Below, in pieces: positions 1 through 6,800 of a stretch of 38,666 nt of DNA (positions are counted from its first letter, which is position 1; each line of letters opens with the position of its first letter). Origin of the DNA: Streptomyces somaliensis DSM 40738 (GTDB taxonomy: Bacteria; Actinomycetota; Actinomycetes; Streptomycetales; Streptomycetaceae); assembly GCA_012396115.1 (NCBI GenBank), contig JAAXOU010000013.1, positions 1-38,666 on the forward strand, written 5' to 3'. The notes under the pieces are model-generated. The model made no database searches and had not been told where the DNA came from. It worked only from the letters and a program-made list of their open reading frames with translations. The position numbers were made by a program, and so were the translations under genes.

Positions 1-211
1 TCCTCCGCGAGCGCCAGACTGGCCACGGCGCCGCGGAGTAGTCCGGAAGGGGCGGTGAACGGCCGGATGTCGCGGGGTGAGGGGCGGTGGACGGCCGGCG
101 GACACGGGCGCCCCGGGCCCGCCGGCCGTCCACCGCCGGACGCCGGCCGTCCGGCCGCGGCGTCCGACGGACGCCGGCCGGTCGCCGCTGTCCGCCGCCG
201 TCCGCCGCCGT
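1..211. other. Left-edge spacer downstream of the tad operon
   Basis: No complete gene is visible here. A short plus-strand reading frame from the left edge ends at a TAG at 39-41 and could be the last codons of a gene lying outside the window, but a dozen codons cannot prove it. The rest is GC-rich and repetitive (copies of GCCGGCCGTCC-like words) and contains a strong hairpin, listed separately, just past the stop codon of the OmpA-domain gene. The long plus-strand open frames running through this stretch are shadows of GC-rich sequence. Confidence 0.4.
158..176 (-). terminator. Hairpin after the tad operon
   Basis: Perfect 8-bp inverted repeat (158-165 and 169-176) with a 3-nt loop (GAC), starting 36 nt past the stop codon of the OmpA-domain gene. 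No T-run follows, which is usual for actinobacterial terminators. A second, wider repeat (GACGCCG with CGGCGTC, about 138-163) overlaps it. The likely role is ending the pilus transcript; this is inferred from position and structure only. Confidence 0.5.
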
Positions 212-847
212 CTAACCGCCGGTCGGGAAGGAGACCTCCACGCGGCGGTTCTTGCGGCGGCCCTCCTCCGTGCTGTTGTCCGCGATCGGGTACTGCTCCC
301 CGTACCCGCGGATCTCGTACGCGATGTTCTGCGCCGCCAGCAGCGGCGACAGCACGCCGTGGACGGCGTCGGCGCGCTGCTTGGACAGGAGGTCGCCGTG
401 GGCCTCGGAGCCGAGGTCGTCGGTGAAGCCGAAGACGCGGATCCTCGTGGCGTTCCGCTTCTTGATCTCCTCGGCGATCGCCGCGATGCGGGAGCTCGCC
501 TCGGGCGTCAGCTTGGCGCTGTCCTTGCCGAACAGGACCTCCGCCTGGAGCGCGAACTTCAGGTTGGTGTTGGTCTCCTCGCGGCGCTCCTCACCGCCCT
601 CGGACTCCACGATGGACACGATCGGCAGCACCTTCGCGGCCGCCAGGGTGGCCCCTTCGCGCATCTTCAGCCCGGGGGCGGCCGGGTCGATCTCCGGCAC
701 CGGCGCGGAGGCCTCGGTTCCGGGCGGCACGGCCCCCGGCGTCTCGTCGGCGTGCGCGGCGGGAGGGACGGCGAGGTGGGCTCCGGCGAGGAGCGCGAGG
801 GTACCGAGGAGGCTGGTGAGGGGGCGGCGGTTGGGAGCGCGCATCAC
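212..847 (-). CDS. OmpA-family peptidoglycan-binding protein, secreted
   Basis: A 211-residue protein with an N-terminal signal peptide (hydrophobic core about residues 10-30, cleavage probably after AAHA). A C-terminal OmpA-like domain spans roughly residues 95-208. Its hallmarks are visible: a GFTDDLGS loop (usual form G-x-T-D-x-x-G), an LSKQRADAV helix, and the terminal NRRVEV strand with the diaminopimelate-contacting Arg region. In this family the domain binds peptidoglycan non-covalently. The gene starts at the stop codon of the lipoprotein gene (GTGATG overlapping TGA, so either the GTG at 847 or the ATG at 844 is the start), which implies translational coupling. As the last tad operon gene it may hold the pilus machinery in the cell wall; that role is inference. 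Confidence 0.85.
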   Translation of the reverse strand: MMRAPNRRPLTSLLGTLALLAGAHLAVPPAAHADETPGAVPPGTEASAPVPEIDPAAPGLKMREGATLAAAKVLPIVSIVESEGGEERREETNTNLKFALQAEVLFGKDSAKLTPEASSRIAAIAEEIKKRNATRIRVFGFTDDLGSEAHGDLLSKQRADAVHGVLSPLLAAQNIAYEIRGYGEQYPIADNSTEEGRRKNRRVEVSFPTGG

Positions 848-1443
848 GAGATCTCGATGGTCGCGGGGGACATCTTCGGCAGTTGGAACTCCACCTGCGT
901 GGTCGTGGCGGGAGGCGCGGGGAACTGAATGAAGATCACGATGGACTCACCCGCCTTCACGGTGGTCACCCCGGTGGTCGTGAGCGGATACCCCTCCGTG
1001 TCCCGCAGCACGTAGTAACGCTTCTTGTCCGTCTTGTCGATGAGGGTGGCACCGGCGAAGGACGGCCCGGTCTTCTTGACCTGAAGTTCCTCGCCGTTCC
1101 ATTCGAGGGGGGCGTCGAGCGTCTCGGAGGTGGGGTTCTTCAGAGTTCCCGTCACCGTCAGGAAACCGCCCCGGTCTCTGGCGGCGCTGTGGATGACGAG
1201 TTCCAGCCCGCCCGCTCCGTTCAGTGTGGCGAGCGTCTTGCCGGTGTCCGGCCCGTTTCCCCCGCCGCTGGAAGGGGCCTGGGAGGCAGGGACGGACGAT
1301 GCGCTTCCCGCTTTGTCCGGTGTCCCCTGCCCGCCGCTGCTGCCTGCGCTGTCACCACCGCAGGCAGTAAGCAGGAAGGCCAGCGTCGCCGCCGTCATGC
1401 CCGTCACGGCGCTACGCGCGGTCGCTCCGCTTCTCATACCCAT
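844..1443 (-). CDS. Secreted lipoprotein of the tad locus
   Basis: A protein of about 199 residues beginning with a lipoprotein signal peptide that ends in the lipobox LTAC followed by GGDS, so the Cys should be lipid-modified. A Gly/Ser/Pro-rich linker follows, then a beta-rich domain resembling the DUF4352/immunoglobulin-like fold of extracellular lipoproteins (segments VIHSAARD, GTLKNPTSE, VIFIQFPAPP). Three in-frame ATG codons are available (1452, 1443, 1437). The purine-rich GAGGGA lies directly against 1452 and about 9 nt before 1443, so I prefer 1443. It lies 30 nt after the TadG-like gene and overlaps the OmpA-domain gene. Function is unknown; a surface partner of the pilus is inferred from context. 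Confidence 0.8.
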   Translation of the reverse strand: MGMRSGATARSAVTGMTAATLAFLLTACGGDSAGSSGGQGTPDKAGSASSVPASQAPSSGGGNGPDTGKTLATLNGAGGLELVIHSAARDRGGFLTVTGTLKNPTSETLDAPLEWNGEELQVKKTGPSFAGATLIDKTDKKRYYVLRDTEGYPLTTTGVTTVKAGESIVIFIQFPAPPATTTQVEFQLPKMSPATIEIS

Positions 1444-1473
1444 GAATGTCATTCCCTCTGCGTTCCTTCGTGG

Positions 1474-2118
1474 TCAGTCCTCGGCGAGCCGCACCTCGAA
1501 AAGGTCGGCCATATCCGGAAGATCCCTCGAGTCCAAGTCGAGGACGGAGCCCTCGCAGTTCAACGACCCCGGTGACGACGGGTTCTCACCGTCGGCCGGT
1601 TCCCCGGTCGGCTCCTCGACTGGTTCCTCAGTCGGTTCCTCGGCTGCTTCCTCGGCCGGTTCGAAGTCACAACGGGGAACGACGACCGCCGTGGCCGTCG
1701 CCACGGCGTGGTCCCCTTCCGTACCCGGCAGGATCGTGTCGCCCACCGGCCTTCCGGACTTCACGGTCACCGTGAACCCCCAGCGACCGTCGGTGAGTGC
1801 GTCGCAGCCCTGTACCGTCGCGCCGTTCCGGGCGGCGTAGGTGTGACTCGCTCCGCAACCGTCCTCGCCGACCAGTTCACCGGCGAAGAGGTCCGCCAGT
1901 CCGCCGGCGTCGAGACCGCCCATCTGGAAGAGGTCCCTCGACTCCTTGGCCGCTGCCAGCGCGGCGGCGTCCGCCGCCGACTGCGCACCGTTCCGGGTCG
2001 CTCCCGCCTGGCCCACCGCAAGGAACGCGAGTGCGAGAAAGAGCAGACTCACCACCATGAACACGTAGAGCGGCGAGGCCTGTCCGGACTCCCGGCCGTG
2101 GCGGACAGCGCCTCTCAG
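1474..2118 (-). CDS. TadG-like pseudopilin/pilus assembly protein
   Basis: The N-terminus carries a Tad-type processing region: an ESGQ segment followed by one long hydrophobic helix (about VFMVV to AVGQAG). Next is an AQSAADAAALAAAKE segment characteristic of TadE/TadG helices, and a soluble domain with several Cys residues. The C-terminal third contains an acidic EEP-TEEPVEEP-type repeat. The helix after the processing Gly lacks the Glu at +5 that the pilin and both TadE proteins have. The upstream frame stays open but has no ATG/GTG/TTG near the Flp stop. The best start is a CTG at 2116-2118 overlapping the pilin stop as CTGA; the next usable codon is a GTG at 2062-2064 inside the helix. 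Start confidence is therefore low although the gene is clear. Confidence 0.75.
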   Translation of the reverse strand: MRGAVRHGRESGQASPLYVFMVVSLLFLALAFLAVGQAGATRNGAQSAADAAALAAAKESRDLFQMGGLDAGGLADLFAGELVGEDGCGASHTYAARNGATVQGCDALTDGRWGFTVTVKSGRPVGDTILPGTEGDHAVATATAVVVPRCDFEPAEEAAEEPTEEPVEEPTGEPADGENPSSPGSLNCEGSVLDLDSRDLPDMADLFEVRLAED

Positions 2119-2348
2119 CCCCCGATGATCTTGCTGACCTGGGAACGCAGCCCCGACGCGATGGTGTTGCCGATCCCCGAGCCGACCAGGGCCGCGATGA
2201 TCACCCCCACCAGGATGATGATCCCCACGTACTCCACCGCCCCCTGGCCCCGGTCCCCCCGGTGCTTCAGGGCGGTCGTCGTGGTGTGCGCCCAGGTGCC
2301 CACGTACACCTTGGCCTGGGTCAGGGCCTTCAGTGCGATGTTCGACAT
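2115..2348 (-). CDS. flp: Flp/Fap-type major pilin prepilin
   Basis: A 77-residue prepilin, the size expected for Flp pilins. It has a charged leader ending GDRG, then QGAVEY and a hydrophobic helix (VGIIILVGVIIAALVGSG). Cleavage after Gly34 would put Glu at +5 and Tyr at +6, the Flp signature, leaving a mature subunit of about 43 residues. The ATG at 2346-2348 follows a strong ribosome site (GGAGGGG, 6-7 nt upstream); longer in-frame extensions have no homologous look. It is separated from the TadC gene by a 403-nt structured spacer, so it probably has its own promoter, as expected for the most abundant subunit. Confidence 0.9.
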   Translation of the reverse strand: MSNIALKALTQAKVYVGTWAHTTTTALKHRGDRGQGAVEYVGIIILVGVIIAALVGSGIGNTIASGLRSQVSKIIGG

Positions 2349-2590
2349 GGCGGTCCCCTCCGGGATCGGGATGGTGCGGGTCTTCGGTGCCGTGTGCGCG
2401 TGGTGCGGGGCGGGCCCCGGCGGGCACGCGGGTGGAAGCGTGCCCGTACGCGGGGTGGGCCCCCTCCATGATGGGGCCCAGGGCCCGCTCATGGGTCCGA
2501 ATCGGCGATCGGGCCCGGGAACGGTGGTCAGCCACGGCCTGTCGCGCCCCCCGTCGTCTCGCGTCGGCTCGTCAAAGAATGTCCCACATC

Positions 2591-2617
2591 CGCTTGCGGA
2601 AGCGAAGCTCCTTCCGC
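2591..2617 (-). promoter_or_regulatory. Overlapping alternative hairpins upstream of flp
   Basis: GCGGAAG (2596-2602) pairs perfectly with CTTCCGC (2611-2617) across 8 nt. The left arm also takes part in a competing CGCTT/AAGCG stem (2591-2604). The two structures cannot form together. The position, about 245 nt before the pilin start codon, would suit an attenuator, an operator for a dimeric regulator, or an mRNA processing site. The pairing is seen directly; the function is inference. Confidence 0.35.
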
Positions 2618-2640
2618 ACATTCGGCCGGGCGGCGGCCGT

Positions 2641-2696
2641 GTTCCCGCGCCGGGGGCGGCGGGGCCGCCGACGGCCCGGGGGCCGTGTCCGGGAAC
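2641..2696 (-). terminator. Three-stem structured element after tadC
   Basis: GTTCCCG (2641-2647) pairs with CGGGAAC (2690-2696) and encloses two adjacent hairpins: GGCGGC-GGG-GCCGCC (2655-2669) and ACGGCC-CGGG-GGCCGT (2671-2686). Together they form a compact three-way-junction layout. It lies 56 nt past the tadC stop codon. It may end the upstream tad transcript or form a stable end that uncouples pilin from machinery expression. Confidence 0.4.
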
Positions 2697-2751
2697 GGGG
2701 TGTGTGCGGTCGCGGACGGCCGCCGCCGTGTACGGGTCGCCCGGGTCACCG

Positions 2752-3639
2752 TCAGCCGCCCAGCAGGTCCGTCAGGTCGGCACCCGAACCGTAGTAGAAG
2801 CTCAGTGTGATGAGGATCATCGTGGCGGGCAGCATCACCAGCGTCACCACGAGCGTGGTCTTCGGGACCGCCTTCGCCGCCGCGCGGCGGGCGTTCTGGG
2901 CGTCGGTGCGGCGCATGTCGTTGGCGATCTGGATGAGGGTGTCGACGATGGGCGCGCCCAGTTCCTCGCCCTGCTGGAGGGCGGTGACGAACATCGACAC
3001 CTGCTCGGAGGCGTTGCGCCTGCGGAGCTGGTCGAAGGCCTCGCGGCGGCTGACGCCCATGTCCATCTGGCGCAGGGTGATGCGCAGTTCGTCGGCCCAG
3101 GGGCCGGAGTACTTCTCCGCCACCCGTTCCAGCGCCTGGCGGAAGCCGAGGCCGGCGGAGACGACGACGGCGAGGACGTCGAGGAAGTCGGGCAGGGTGC
3201 GCTCGATGTCGTCCCTGCGGCGCCGGATCGCGATGCGCAGCAGGACGTCCGTCCACGTCAGTCCGTAGGCGAGGACGATCAGCGCGACGACGGGCTGGCC
3301 GCGCAGCAGCATCGCCAGGGCGGCGGCCGCGCCGAGGGCGCCGTACACGGCGCGCCGGGCGGCGTACCGGTCGACGGTGAGGCCGCCGGGGTTGCCCGCC
3401 ATGTCGAGGCGGCGGCGCAGGGCGGTGACGCGCCGGGGGCCCATGAGGCGCAGCACGGACGGGGCCCAGCGCATGCCGAGCCGGTCGACGCCGGAGCCGA
3501 CGGCGGAGGTGCGGGTGGCGCCGACCTCCAGGGCGACGGCCAGGTCGCCGGGGAGTTCGGCCTCGGCGCGGTACAGGCGTACGCCGTGGAAGACGCCGTA
3601 CACGGCGAGCGCCGTCAGCGCGGCCAGCAGGAGCGCCAT
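2752..3639 (-). CDS. tadC: TadC-like type II secretion F-domain membrane protein
   Basis: A 295-residue integral membrane protein with the T2SSF/GspF-type cytoplasmic domain in its second half (about residues 145-260). Features include the ERTLPDFLDVLAVVVSAGLGFRQALERVAE region, the conserved LRxxLxQMDMGVSRREAFDQL helix and a membrane-spanning C-terminus (LVVTLVMLPATMILITLSFYYG). In Tad systems, TadB and TadC form the inner-membrane platform that couples CpaF to pilus polymerisation. The ATG has a good upstream GGAGGGG. It follows tadB by 34 nt. Confidence 0.88.
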   Translation of the reverse strand: MALLLAALTALAVYGVFHGVRLYRAEAELPGDLAVALEVGATRTSAVGSGVDRLGMRWAPSVLRLMGPRRVTALRRRLDMAGNPGGLTVDRYAARRAVYGALGAAAALAMLLRGQPVVALIVLAYGLTWTDVLLRIAIRRRRDDIERTLPDFLDVLAVVVSAGLGFRQALERVAEKYSGPWADELRITLRQMDMGVSRREAFDQLRRRNASEQVSMFVTALQQGEELGAPIVDTLIQIANDMRRTDAQNARRAAAKAVPKTTLVVTLVMLPATMILITLSFYYGSGADLTDLLGG

Positions 3640-3673
3640 GTCGCGTTCCCCTCCTCTCCCTCTCCCCGGCGCA

Positions 3674-4612
3674 TCAGACGCGGACCCGGGACAGTCGGCG
3701 GATCAGGACGAACCCCGCCGTGTACAGCGCGAACGCGATGACCGAGCCGGCCTGTCCGGCGAACGACCCGGTCATCTCGTCGAGGGCTCCCGGGTTCATG
3801 CCGTTGATCATGAGGAGGAAGCCGAGACCGAGGAGGGGCAGGGCGAAGGCGGTGACCTTGACCTGGGAGAGCAGGGTGGCGACCTCGCGGCGGGTCTCCT
3901 TGCGCTCGTCGAGCGTGCCGGTGAGGTTGCGCAGCGAGCCGACGACCTGGCCGCCGGCCCGGTTGGAGAGGACCAGGGTGGTGACCAGGACGACGAGTTC
4001 GCGGGAGGGCAGCCGGTCGGCGAGGGCGCCGAGGGCGTCGTCGAGGCTGTGGCCGACGGCGAGCTGGTCGGCGACCCTGCGGAGTTCCTCGCCGGCCGGG
4101 TCGTCGAGTTCGTCGGCGGCCATGGAGATGGCGGTGCGCAGGGCGAGGCCGGCCTGGGTGGCGTTGGCGAGGACGCGCGTCAGCTCGGGCAGCTGGTTGA
4201 TGAACGCCTCGGTGCGGCGCCTGCGCTGCCAGTCGAGGAACGCGTCGGCGCCCCACAGCCCGGCCAGGACGGCGAGGACGCCGAAGAACGGGGCGAACAG
4301 GGCGGCGACCGCGGCGTACAGGGCGAGGAGGCCGGCCAGGGCGTAGACCGCGTACTCGGCGGGGGTGAGGGCGAGGCCCGTGACGGCGAGCTTCCGTTCC
4401 AGGCGGCGGCCCGGCCCCGTGCGGCGCAGCCGGCGGTCCAGGCCGGGGAACCGGCGGCCGCGGGCCGCGGCGGGGGCGGGGCCCGTCTGGGCCATCCGCG
4501 CCACGAGCGCCTTCTGCTGCGCCCTGCCCGCGGCGTGGGCGTGCACGCCCAGGACGGCGAGGAGGCCGGCCAGGAGGGTGGCGCCGAGCGTCAGGAGCGG
4601 GAGGTTGTCCAT
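3674..4612 (-). CDS. tadB: TadB-like type II secretion F-domain membrane protein
   Basis: A 312-residue membrane platform protein. One N-terminal membrane helix (LTLGATLLAGLLAVLGV) and paired helices near residues 85-125 are followed by the F-domain (FINQLPELTRVLANATQAGLALRTAISMAADEL, then the VGSLRNLTGTLDERKETRREVATLLSQ region). The C-terminal hydrophobic helices sit around residues 255-300. It is partner to TadC and CpaF. It follows cpaF by 45 nt; the ribosome site before the ATG at 4612 is weak, so its translation may depend on the upstream gene. Confidence 0.88.
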   Translation of the reverse strand: MDNLPLLTLGATLLAGLLAVLGVHAHAAGRAQQKALVARMAQTGPAPAAARGRRFPGLDRRLRRTGPGRRLERKLAVTGLALTPAEYAVYALAGLLALYAAVAALFAPFFGVLAVLAGLWGADAFLDWQRRRRTEAFINQLPELTRVLANATQAGLALRTAISMAADELDDPAGEELRRVADQLAVGHSLDDALGALADRLPSRELVVLVTTLVLSNRAGGQVVGSLRNLTGTLDERKETRREVATLLSQVKVTAFALPLLGLGFLLMINGMNPGALDEMTGSFAGQAGSVIAFALYTAGFVLIRRLSRVRV

Positions 4613-4657
4613 CGTGTCGTCTGTCCGTCGATTCCGGGAGGGGGCTGCGGTGGCGGG

Positions 4658-6001
4658 CTACGCGGCGGTTCCGCGCAGGGCCAGTTGGGCGTCGCTGTGG
4701 GCGACGCCGAACGCGGCGGGGGCCGGTTCGTTGTGCAGGTACAGCCGTTCGGCGACCCGCCGGGGCAGCGGGTGGTGGGTGAAGTGGCCGTGGACGCGGC
4801 CGTCCGGGGTCATCGGCCGGGCCTCGAAGCGGCAGACCGACACGATGCGGTACTCCTCCCGGCCGTGCGAGTCGACGACCGCGATCTCGGTGATCCTGCG
4901 GGAGCCGTCGGCGTGCCGGGTGAGCTGGACGATCACGTCGACGGCGCTGTTGATCTGGTCCCGGATGGCCGCGAAGGGCACCTCCACCTCCGACATGGAG
5001 GCGAGGGTCTGCAGGCGTGTCAGGGCGTCCTCGGCGCTGTTGGCGTGGACGGTGGCGAGGGAGCCGTCGTGGCCGGTGGACATGGCTTGGAGCATGTCGA
5101 GGGTCTCGCCGCCGCGGACCTCGCCGACGATGATGCGGTCGGGGCGCATGCGCAGGGAGTTGCGGACGAGGTCGCGGATGGTGATGCGGCCCTTGCCCTC
5201 GACGTTGGCGGGCCTGGACTCCAGGGTGATGACGTGGGACTGCTGGAGCCGCAGTTCGGCGGAGTCCTCGATGGTGACGATGCGCTCGCCGTCCGGGACG
5301 AGGCCGGACAGGGCGTTGAGCAGGGTGGTCTTGCCGGTGCCGGTGGCGCCGGAGACGATCACGTTGAACTTGGCGCGCACCAGCCCGGAGAGCAGCATCA
5401 CCATGTGCTCGTCCAGCGATCCGAGGGCGACCATCTCGTGGAGGGTGAAGGCGCGGGGGAAGCGGCGGATGGTGAGGACGGGGCCGCTGAGGGAGAGCGG
5501 CGGGATGACGACGTTGACGCGTTCGCCGGAGGGGAGGCGGGCGTCGACCATGGGGTTGGACTCGTCGACGCGGCGGTTGACGGTGGAGACGATGCGCTCG
5601 ATGGTCTGCATCAGCTGCTCGGCGGAGGAGAAGCGCATGGGCAGCCGCTCGAGGCGGCCGTGCCGCTCCACGTACACCTGGTCGGGGCCGTTGACCATGA
5701 TCTCGCTGACGGAGGGGTCCTCCAGGAGCGGTTCGAGGATGCCGAGGCCGAGCGCCTCGTCGACGACGCGGCGGATGAGGTGGGACCGTTCGGCGGAGGA
5801 CAGGACGGGGCCCTCGCGGCTGATGATGTGGCCGAGGACCCGTTCCAGGCGCACGCGGCGGTCGGCGGCCGGGAGGGCGGACATCTCCGCGAGGTCGATC
5901 TCCTCCAGGAGCTTGCCGCGGTAGGTGCCGACGAGGTGGTCCTCCTCGCCGTCCCTCCCGCCGGCCGGCTCGGAGCCGGTGATGCGTGCCCGCAGGCTCA
6001 T
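4658..6001 (-). CDS. cpaF: CpaF/TadA pilus assembly ATPase
   Basis: A 447-residue secretion ATPase of the GspE/VirB11 family, the motor for Flp pilus assembly. The N-terminal domain includes VSEIMVNGPDQVYVE (about 97-112), typical of CpaF. The Walker A motif GATGTGKTT is at residues 218-226, the Walker B region RIIVGEVRGGE at about 289-299 and the His box HDGSLATVHANS begins at about 311. The length is normal for actinobacterial CpaF. Its first codon overlaps the stop codon of the preceding TadE gene by 4 nt (ATGA). The C-terminal extension past residue 400 (FTHHPLPRR and beyond) is Ala-rich and less conserved in character. Confidence 0.95.
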   Translation of the reverse strand: MSLRARITGSEPAGGRDGEEDHLVGTYRGKLLEEIDLAEMSALPAADRRVRLERVLGHIISREGPVLSSAERSHLIRRVVDEALGLGILEPLLEDPSVSEIMVNGPDQVYVERHGRLERLPMRFSSAEQLMQTIERIVSTVNRRVDESNPMVDARLPSGERVNVVIPPLSLSGPVLTIRRFPRAFTLHEMVALGSLDEHMVMLLSGLVRAKFNVIVSGATGTGKTTLLNALSGLVPDGERIVTIEDSAELRLQQSHVITLESRPANVEGKGRITIRDLVRNSLRMRPDRIIVGEVRGGETLDMLQAMSTGHDGSLATVHANSAEDALTRLQTLASMSEVEVPFAAIRDQINSAVDVIVQLTRHADGSRRITEIAVVDSHGREEYRIVSVCRFEARPMTPDGRVHGHFTHHPLPRRVAERLYLHNEPAPAAFGVAHSDAQLALRGTAA

Positions 6002-6411
6002 GGGGTCCCTCCTTCGCTGGTCGTGACGGGCATGGTGGCGGTCCTGGTGACCGGGTCGAAGCCGAGGAGGGGCAGGACGGTGGGGACGCGGACGGTCACG
6101 GTCGCCGTGACGTCCTCGGCACCGGCGGGGGCGCTGACCGCGGCGCCGCCGGCGAGCCAGCCGCTCATGGCGCCCCGGCCGGCCGCCTCGCCGTCGCCGC
6201 CCTGGGAGGCGACGCGGGCGGCGGCGCGGGCGGCGGTGCCGGCCTGCTGGGCGGCGTAGGCGACGATGCCGAGCTGGACGGCGGCGAGGGCGGCGGTCAG
6301 GAGGACGGCGATCCAGCCCGCGAACTCGATGGCGGCCTGGCCCCGGTCGGGGCGCTCCCCGCGGTTCCGCGGGGCGCCGGGCCGGTGTCCGGTCACGGTC
6401 ACGGGTCTCAC
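5998..6411 (-). CDS. TadE-like pseudopilin (second copy)
   Basis: A 137-residue TadE-family protein. A basic leader ends RPDRGQ, and the helix starts QAAIEFAGWIAVLLTAALAAVQLGIVAYAAQQAGTAARAAARVAS, the TadE pattern. Glu lies at +5 if cleavage follows the Gly. The C-terminal part is a small secreted domain (VTATVTVRVPTVLPLLGFDP). It begins at a GTG overlapping the previous gene's stop by 4 nt (GTGA) and ends overlapping the cpaF start by 4 nt, so it is tightly coupled on both sides. TadE proteins are minor pseudopilins needed for pilus assembly. Confidence 0.85.
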   Translation of the reverse strand: MRPVTVTGHRPGAPRNRGERPDRGQAAIEFAGWIAVLLTAALAAVQLGIVAYAAQQAGTAARAAARVASQGGDGEAAGRGAMSGWLAGGAAVSAPAGAEDVTATVTVRVPTVLPLLGFDPVTRTATMPVTTSEGGTP

Positions 6412-6800
6412 CCCTCCCGCTCGTCGGCCGCGGCCGCGTGGGCCTCGACGGTGAAGGGGAGGTTCGCGCCGGGGAAGAGGGCGGGGACGCGGATGCTGAC
6501 GTCGGCGGTGAACAGGTCGCCCGCGCTGCCGCAGGACGTACTCGCGGACCAGGCTCCGGACAGCGTCCGCCCGGCCGCGCCGGCGCAGTCGCCGCCGACC
6601 GCGCCGGCGCGGGCCGCCTCGTCGGCGGCGTTGCCGGCCAGGGAGTACGTGTAGCCGATGAGCGCGGCCTGCCAGAGCAGGAGCAGTACGCCGAGCACGA
6701 GCGGCACCAGGCCGGTGAACTCCACCGCCACCTGTCCCCGGTCGCCGCGCGGCGCGGCGGTCGGTGCGCGTCCCACGGGCCGCCCTCCCCTCCCCGTCAT
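6408..6800 (-). CDS. TadE-like pseudopilin (first copy)
   Basis: About 130 residues from an ATG at 6798-6800 that overlaps the cpaE stop as ATGA. Longer in-frame starts exist up to 6887 but would run back into cpaE and add only a low-complexity Arg-rich leader. The helix starts at GDRGQVAVEFTGLVPLVLGVLLLLW, again with Glu at +5 after the predicted Gly cleavage site. A short extracellular region with three Cys residues and a VSIRVPALFPG segment parallels the VTVRVPTVLP segment of the second copy, suggesting the two are tandem paralogues. Confidence 0.85.
   Translation of the reverse strand: MTGRGGRPVGRAPTAAPRGDRGQVAVEFTGLVPLVLGVLLLLWQAALIGYTYSLAGNAADEAARAGAVGGDCAGAAGRTLSGAWSASTSCGSAGDLFTADVSIRVPALFPGANLPFTVEAHAAAADEREG

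Larger units (their letters stand above)
2349..2751 (-). other. Structured spacer between tadC and the pilin gene
   Basis: No convincing gene lies in these 403 nt. Going toward the pilin gene, the spacer contains a three-stem arrangement at 2641-2696 and two overlapping, mutually exclusive short hairpins at 2591-2617, both listed separately. A tiny minus-strand frame starts at a GTG (2617-2619), runs 15 codons and ends in TGA at 2572-2574. It overlaps the hairpins but has no ribosome site, so I do not call it a gene. The pilin promoter should be here, but no sigma-type hexamer pair stands out. Confidence 0.5.

Noticed and set aside
77..928. Long plus-strand open frames across the OmpA-domain and lipoprotein genes
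   Set aside because: They are shadows: Arg/Gly-rich, no ribosome site, and antisense to genes with clear signal peptides and domains.
2572..2619. 15-codon minus-strand leader-like frame before the pilin gene
   Set aside because: No ribosome site and no repeated codons typical of an attenuation leader; mentioned only as part of the structured spacer.
3377..6259. 960-codon plus-strand frame over tadB, tadC and cpaF
   Set aside because: Composition (Gly/Asp/Glu/Val runs) is typical of the reverse complement of high-GC coding DNA; cpaF, TadB and TadC on the other strand have recognisable motifs.
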